Assembly (NCBI GenBank): GCA_016793885.1
Contig: JAEUHE010000237.1
Span: 59,411 to 123,410, forward strand
Reading direction: 5' to 3'
DNA length: 64,000 bases
Source: Verrucomicrobiales bacterium
GTDB lineage: Bacteria > Verrucomicrobiota > Verrucomicrobiia > Limisphaerales > UBA11320
Each line of letters begins with the position of its first letter. The first letter of the stretch is position 1. Under the pieces are notes generated by a model, which saw nothing but the letters and a program-made list of their open reading frames with translations, made no database searches and was not told where the DNA came from. This document shows, in pieces, positions 61,470 to 64,000 of this stretch. The position numbers and the translations under genes were made by a program.

Positions 61470-62969
61470 ATGTCCAAACCCCTTGAAGCGCTGCAGTTCG
61501 ACAACACCTACGCGCAGCTGCCGGAAAGTTTCTATCAGGTGGTGTTTCCCACGCCCTTCCAAGAATCGCGGGTGGTCGCGTTCAGCGCGAGCTGCGCTGA
61601 CCTCATCGATCTCGATCCCGCCGAAAACACCAAGCCGGAGTTTTCCGCGCGCCTCAGCGGAGCGCTTCCGCTGCCCGGAAGCTGGCCCATTGCGCAGGTG
61701 TACGCCGGACATCAATTCGGGAATCTGGTTCCGCGACTCGGAGACGGACGGGCCATCTTGTTGGGAGAAGCCTGCGGCTCGCGTCCGCACGTGTGGAATC
61801 GCTACCGCGGGCTCAGCGGCCGCAAATGGGATCTCCATCTCAAGGGCGCTGGCCCCACAAACTTCTCACGAGGGTTCGACGGCCGCGCCGTCCTGCGCTC
61901 GTGCATTCGCGAATATCTTGCCAGCGAGTTTCTAGAGGCGCTGGGCATTCCCACCACCCGTGCGCTCGCGGTGCTAGGCAGCCGGGATCCCGTCTTCCGC
62001 GAGACCCCTGAACCGGGAGCGATGGTGGTGCGCGTGGCCCCCAGTCACATCCGGTTTGGAACCTTCGAGTATTTTTACTACCAGCAGCAATTCCATCACC
62101 TGAAGGAGCTGGCGGACTTCACCCTGAGCCACTACTTTCCGGATCAGGAGAAAGCGGAGGCGCCTTACGCCGAGCTCTGTCGCGAGGTGGTGATTCGAAC
62201 CGCCCAACTGATCGCCCATTGGCAGGCTTTCGGGTTCACGCACGGAGTGATGAACACGGACAACTTCTCCATTCTGGGCATCACCCTGGATTACGGCCCC
62301 TATGGCTTCCTGGAATCGTTCGATCCAGGTCATGTCAGCAATCATAGCGATGAACACGGGATGTACGCGTTTGGCAACCAGCCTCAGGTCGGCTGGTTCA
62401 ATCTCCAATGCCTCATACGCGCGCTTTCACCCCTGCTCAAGCGGGAGCAAGCCCAAGCCGCACTGGAGGAATACGAACCGGCCATGGCCGGCTGCTACCT
62501 GGGGCTCATGGCCGACAAACTTGGCTTTCTCAAGCGACGCGAGGAAGACGAGCGCCTCATTGGCAGCCTCTTGGAGGCTCTGCCGGGAACCGACTACACG
62601 CTTTTCTTCCGTCGACTGGCTAATTTCAACTCCGATTCTTCCACGCTTGACCTGTCCTTTTTGGATGGCATTTCCGACTCGCCCGAACGCTTGCGTCCGT
62701 GGCTGGAACAGTATCGAACCCGCATCATCGATGAGGCCCTGGACCCGACGCAGCGCCGGGTCCACATGAATCGAGTGAACCCGAAGTTCATCCTCAGGAA
62801 TCATCTGGCTCAGCTCGCCATCGAGCGCTCTGAGGGAGGCGACGACACCGAACTGCACCGACTGGCCACGGTGCTTAGCCGCCCTTTCGAGGAACAACCA
62901 GGCCAGGAGTTCTATTCCCTGCCGGCGCCGGCAGGAACCAAGAAATGTGTCATCAGCTGCTCCTCCTGA
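61470..62969 (+). CDS. selO: Protein adenylyltransferase SelO (YdiU)
   Basis: The 499-aa protein is a pseudokinase-fold enzyme that transfers AMP to Ser/Thr/Tyr of redox proteins. Recognised segments are QVYAGHQFGNLVPRLGDGRAILLGE, WDLHLKGAGPTNFSRGFDGRAVLRSCIREYL, HGVMNTDNFSILGITLDYGPYGFLE and NPKFILRNHLAQLAIE. It ends in CVISCSS: Cys stands where eukaryotic homologues have selenocysteine, so no recoding is required. It is cytosolic and follows the isomerase gene by 10 bases; the SDR starts 37 bases after its stop. Confidence 0.95.
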   Translation: MSKPLEALQFDNTYAQLPESFYQVVFPTPFQESRVVAFSASCADLIDLDPAENTKPEFSARLSGALPLPGSWPIAQVYAGHQFGNLVPRLGDGRAILLGEACGSRPHVWNRYRGLSGRKWDLHLKGAGPTNFSRGFDGRAVLRSCIREYLASEFLEALGIPTTRALAVLGSRDPVFRETPEPGAMVVRVAPSHIRFGTFEYFYYQQQFHHLKELADFTLSHYFPDQEKAEAPYAELCREVVIRTAQLIAHWQAFGFTHGVMNTDNFSILGITLDYGPYGFLESFDPGHVSNHSDEHGMYAFGNQPQVGWFNLQCLIRALSPLLKREQAQAALEEYEPAMAGCYLGLMADKLGFLKRREEDERLIGSLLEALPGTDYTLFFRRLANFNSDSSTLDLSFLDGISDSPERLRPWLEQYRTRIIDEALDPTQRRVHMNRVNPKFILRNHLAQLAIERSEGGDDTELHRLATVLSRPFEEQPGQEFYSLPAPAGTKKCVISCSS

Positions 62970-63006
62970 CTTCCCATTCCGCCCCACTCCCGACTACTTT
63001 CTCGAC

Positions 63007-63759
63007 ATGAACCAAATTGATTTGACCGGACAGCACGCGATTGTCACCGGTGGTGCGCGCGGGATTGGTTTCGCCATCGCTCAACGGCTCGTGAGTTCGG
63101 GAGCTCAGGTCAGTCTGTGGGATCTCGATCCGACCGCTTTGGCGTCGGCTCAGGAATGCCTCGGCGGCCCGAAAACCGCGCATACCGTGATCGTGAATCT
63201 CACCCAACCTGACGAGGTTACCGCCGCGGCTGCTGCCACGCACCAGCACTTCGGGTCGCTCCAGATCGTGGTGAACAACGCCGGGATTGCCGGGGTCAAT
63301 AAGAAGACCTGGGAGCTGTCTACGGAGGAATGGCACGCGGTGCTCGATTTGGATCTGAACGGTGTCTTTTATGTCTGCCGCGCGACCATCCCGTATCTAC
63401 TCCAGGGCGCGTATGGTCGGGTGGTGAATATAGCGTCGGTGGCAGGCAAGGAAGGTAATCCCAACGCGGCCCATTACAGTTCAGCCAAGGCGGGAGTCAT
63501 TGGACTGACCAAGTCGCTGGGCAAGGAGCTAGCAACGTCCGGAATATTGGTGAACTGCATCACTCCGGCGGTGATTGAGACCGACATTTTGAAACAGATG
63601 ACCGCCCAGCATATCGACTACATGCGATCCAAGATCCCGATGAACCGATTTGGGCAGACCACGGAGGCCGCCGCCTTGGTCGCCTGGCTGTGTTCGAAGG
63701 ATTGTTCCTTCAGCACCGGCGCCGTCTTCGATCTCTCCGGCGGACGCGCAACTTACTAG
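63007..63759 (+). CDS. Short-chain dehydrogenase/reductase (FabG-like)
   Basis: 250 aa from ATG 63007 (MNQIDLTGQHAIVTGGARG); an upstream open stretch overlaps selO and is not needed. A classical SDR: TGGARGIGFAIA cofactor motif, Asp in SLWDLD at the end of beta-2 (favouring NAD over NADP), NNAGIAG, catalytic Ser in NIASVAGKEG and YSSAK. The N-terminal and C-terminal pattern is typical of sugar-acid or 3-oxoacyl dehydrogenases; the substrate is not determinable. The 3' boundary of the group II intron lies about 8 bases past its stop. Confidence 0.92.
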   Translation: MNQIDLTGQHAIVTGGARGIGFAIAQRLVSSGAQVSLWDLDPTALASAQECLGGPKTAHTVIVNLTQPDEVTAAAAATHQHFGSLQIVVNNAGIAGVNKKTWELSTEEWHAVLDLDLNGVFYVCRATIPYLLQGAYGRVVNIASVAGKEGNPNAAHYSSAKAGVIGLTKSLGKELATSGILVNCITPAVIETDILKQMTAQHIDYMRSKIPMNRFGQTTEAAALVAWLCSKDCSFSTGAVFDLSGGRATY

Positions 63760-63766
63760 CCAGTTG

Positions 63767-63872
63767 ATAGGGGTAGGAATGCGGGATTGACCGCACCCCT
63801 CCCTCCAAACCGGACTGGCGGATCTCCCGCATCCGGCTTACCAGTCAGTAGGGTCCACTGTGGGGCTGAAGC
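63767..63872 (-). ncRNA. 3' part of a group II intron: domain V and domain VI
   Basis: On the minus strand, the 34 nt at 63806-63839 read AAGCCGGATGCGGGAGATCC then GCCAGTCCGGTTTG. This is a domain V hairpin with the catalytic AGC near its 5' side, a lower 8-bp stem, a small bulge and a GCGG/CCGC upper stem. Downstream, GAGGGGTGCGG..CCGC..ACCCC (~63772-63802) forms a domain VI-like stem with an internal A-containing bulge, and the intron probably ends at CCCCTAT (3' end near 63767). Spacing from the reverse-transcriptase stop (33 bases to domain V) is normal. Confidence 0.8.
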
Positions 63873-64000
63873 CTATTGAGTCGGGTATCCTGCCAAACTG
63901 AATAACCCGTGCTCTTCGAACCATCGGTTTTGGTACTCACGGTTTTCACGGCCCTTGCTAATCCCTCGACGTTTTTGTCGAAAGCGCAAGACGCTACGTA
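63873..64000 (-). CDS. Group II intron reverse transcriptase/maturase, C-terminal 41 residues only
   Basis: An open frame entering from the right edge ends at the TAG at 63873-63875. The visible residues include LRFRQKRRGISKGRENREYQ and NRWFEEHGLFSLAGYPTQ, the arginine-rich end plus WF..HGLFSL signature seen at the C-terminus of one type of group II intron-encoded protein. The rest, including the polymerase domain, lies outside the window. There is no sign of an HNH endonuclease at this end. The call rests on both this motif and the domain V hairpin just downstream. Confidence 0.75.
   Translation of the reverse strand, partial: RSVLRFRQKRRGISKGRENREYQNRWFEEHGLFSLAGYPTQ

Noticed and set aside
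1..64000. CRISPR arrays, rRNA and tRNA genes, complete insertion sequences
   Set aside because: No regularly spaced direct repeats, cloverleaf sequences, rRNA signatures or DDE transposase genes were seen on either strand.

Overview
The window is GC-rich, densely coded bacterial DNA whose gene content points to the Verrucomicrobia (Pedosphaera/Limisphaera-like; this is inference from gene families, with no rRNA or tRNA present to confirm it). The pointers are three DUF1549/DUF1553 + DUF1501 modules, an ECF-like sigma factor beside a WD40 Ser/Thr kinase, very large secreted proteins with lamin-tail, CotH, HYR, LamG and Ig-like domains, a DUF1559-type pseudopilin with a typical GFTLIE-like start, BamA/Skp, and many hairpin-rich intergenic repeats. 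Recognisable housekeeping genes are mtnP, hisG, dnaB, bamA, skp/ompH, rmuC, ridA, iscX and selO.

Layout. 1-4.9 kb: the end of a GH88-like hydrolase, MTA phosphorylase, a DUF2959 lipoprotein, a protein resembling only the N-terminal half of an IS1182-type transposase, and a small secreted protein. 4.9-9.7 kb: DUF1553-DUF1501-VOC operon, bracketed by two copies of palindromic repeat A. 10.2-16.8 kb: sigma factor, 1192-aa kinase/WD40 protein, IscX, RidA, RmuC. 17.1-21.7 kb: AraC regulator divergent from a Cys-rich HYR-repeat/LamG secreted protein. 22.3-27.8 kb (minus strand): YceI, a Gfo/Idh/MocA oxidoreductase, DUF2203, a TPR lipoprotein, a 33-aa basic ribosome-associated-type peptide and hisG. 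28.0-34.0 kb (plus): a hypothetical gene, dnaB, bamA, skp, a strong terminator and a LamG lipoprotein. 34.6-39.6 kb (minus): second DUF1553-DUF1501 pair, the only one with an N-terminal cytochrome-like domain. 39.9-52.1 kb: EF-hand protein, a helical repeat protein and a 3315-aa LTD/CotH protein. 52.3-60.4 kb (minus): a compact five-gene operon (PQQ-propeller, pseudopilin, DUF1553, DUF1501, esterase) with overlapping ends. 60.5-63.8 kb (plus): a sugar-isomerase-like TIM barrel, SelO and an SDR. The right edge holds the 3' end of a group II intron on the minus strand: the C-terminus of a reverse transcriptase/maturase followed by a domain V hairpin and a domain VI-like hairpin, ending a few bases past the SDR stop codon.

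How it fits together. Much of the window encodes exported proteins: Tat-signal DUF1501 proteins, CxxCH-bearing DUF1549/1553 proteins, GH88, esterase, sugar isomerase and Gfo/Idh/MocA enzymes. This is consistent with polysaccharide or ester degradation outside the cytoplasm, though no substrate can be read from the sequence. The non-coding DNA is unusually structured: at least five repeat types, two of them present twice with conserved or covarying hairpins and a third present twice in opposite orientation.
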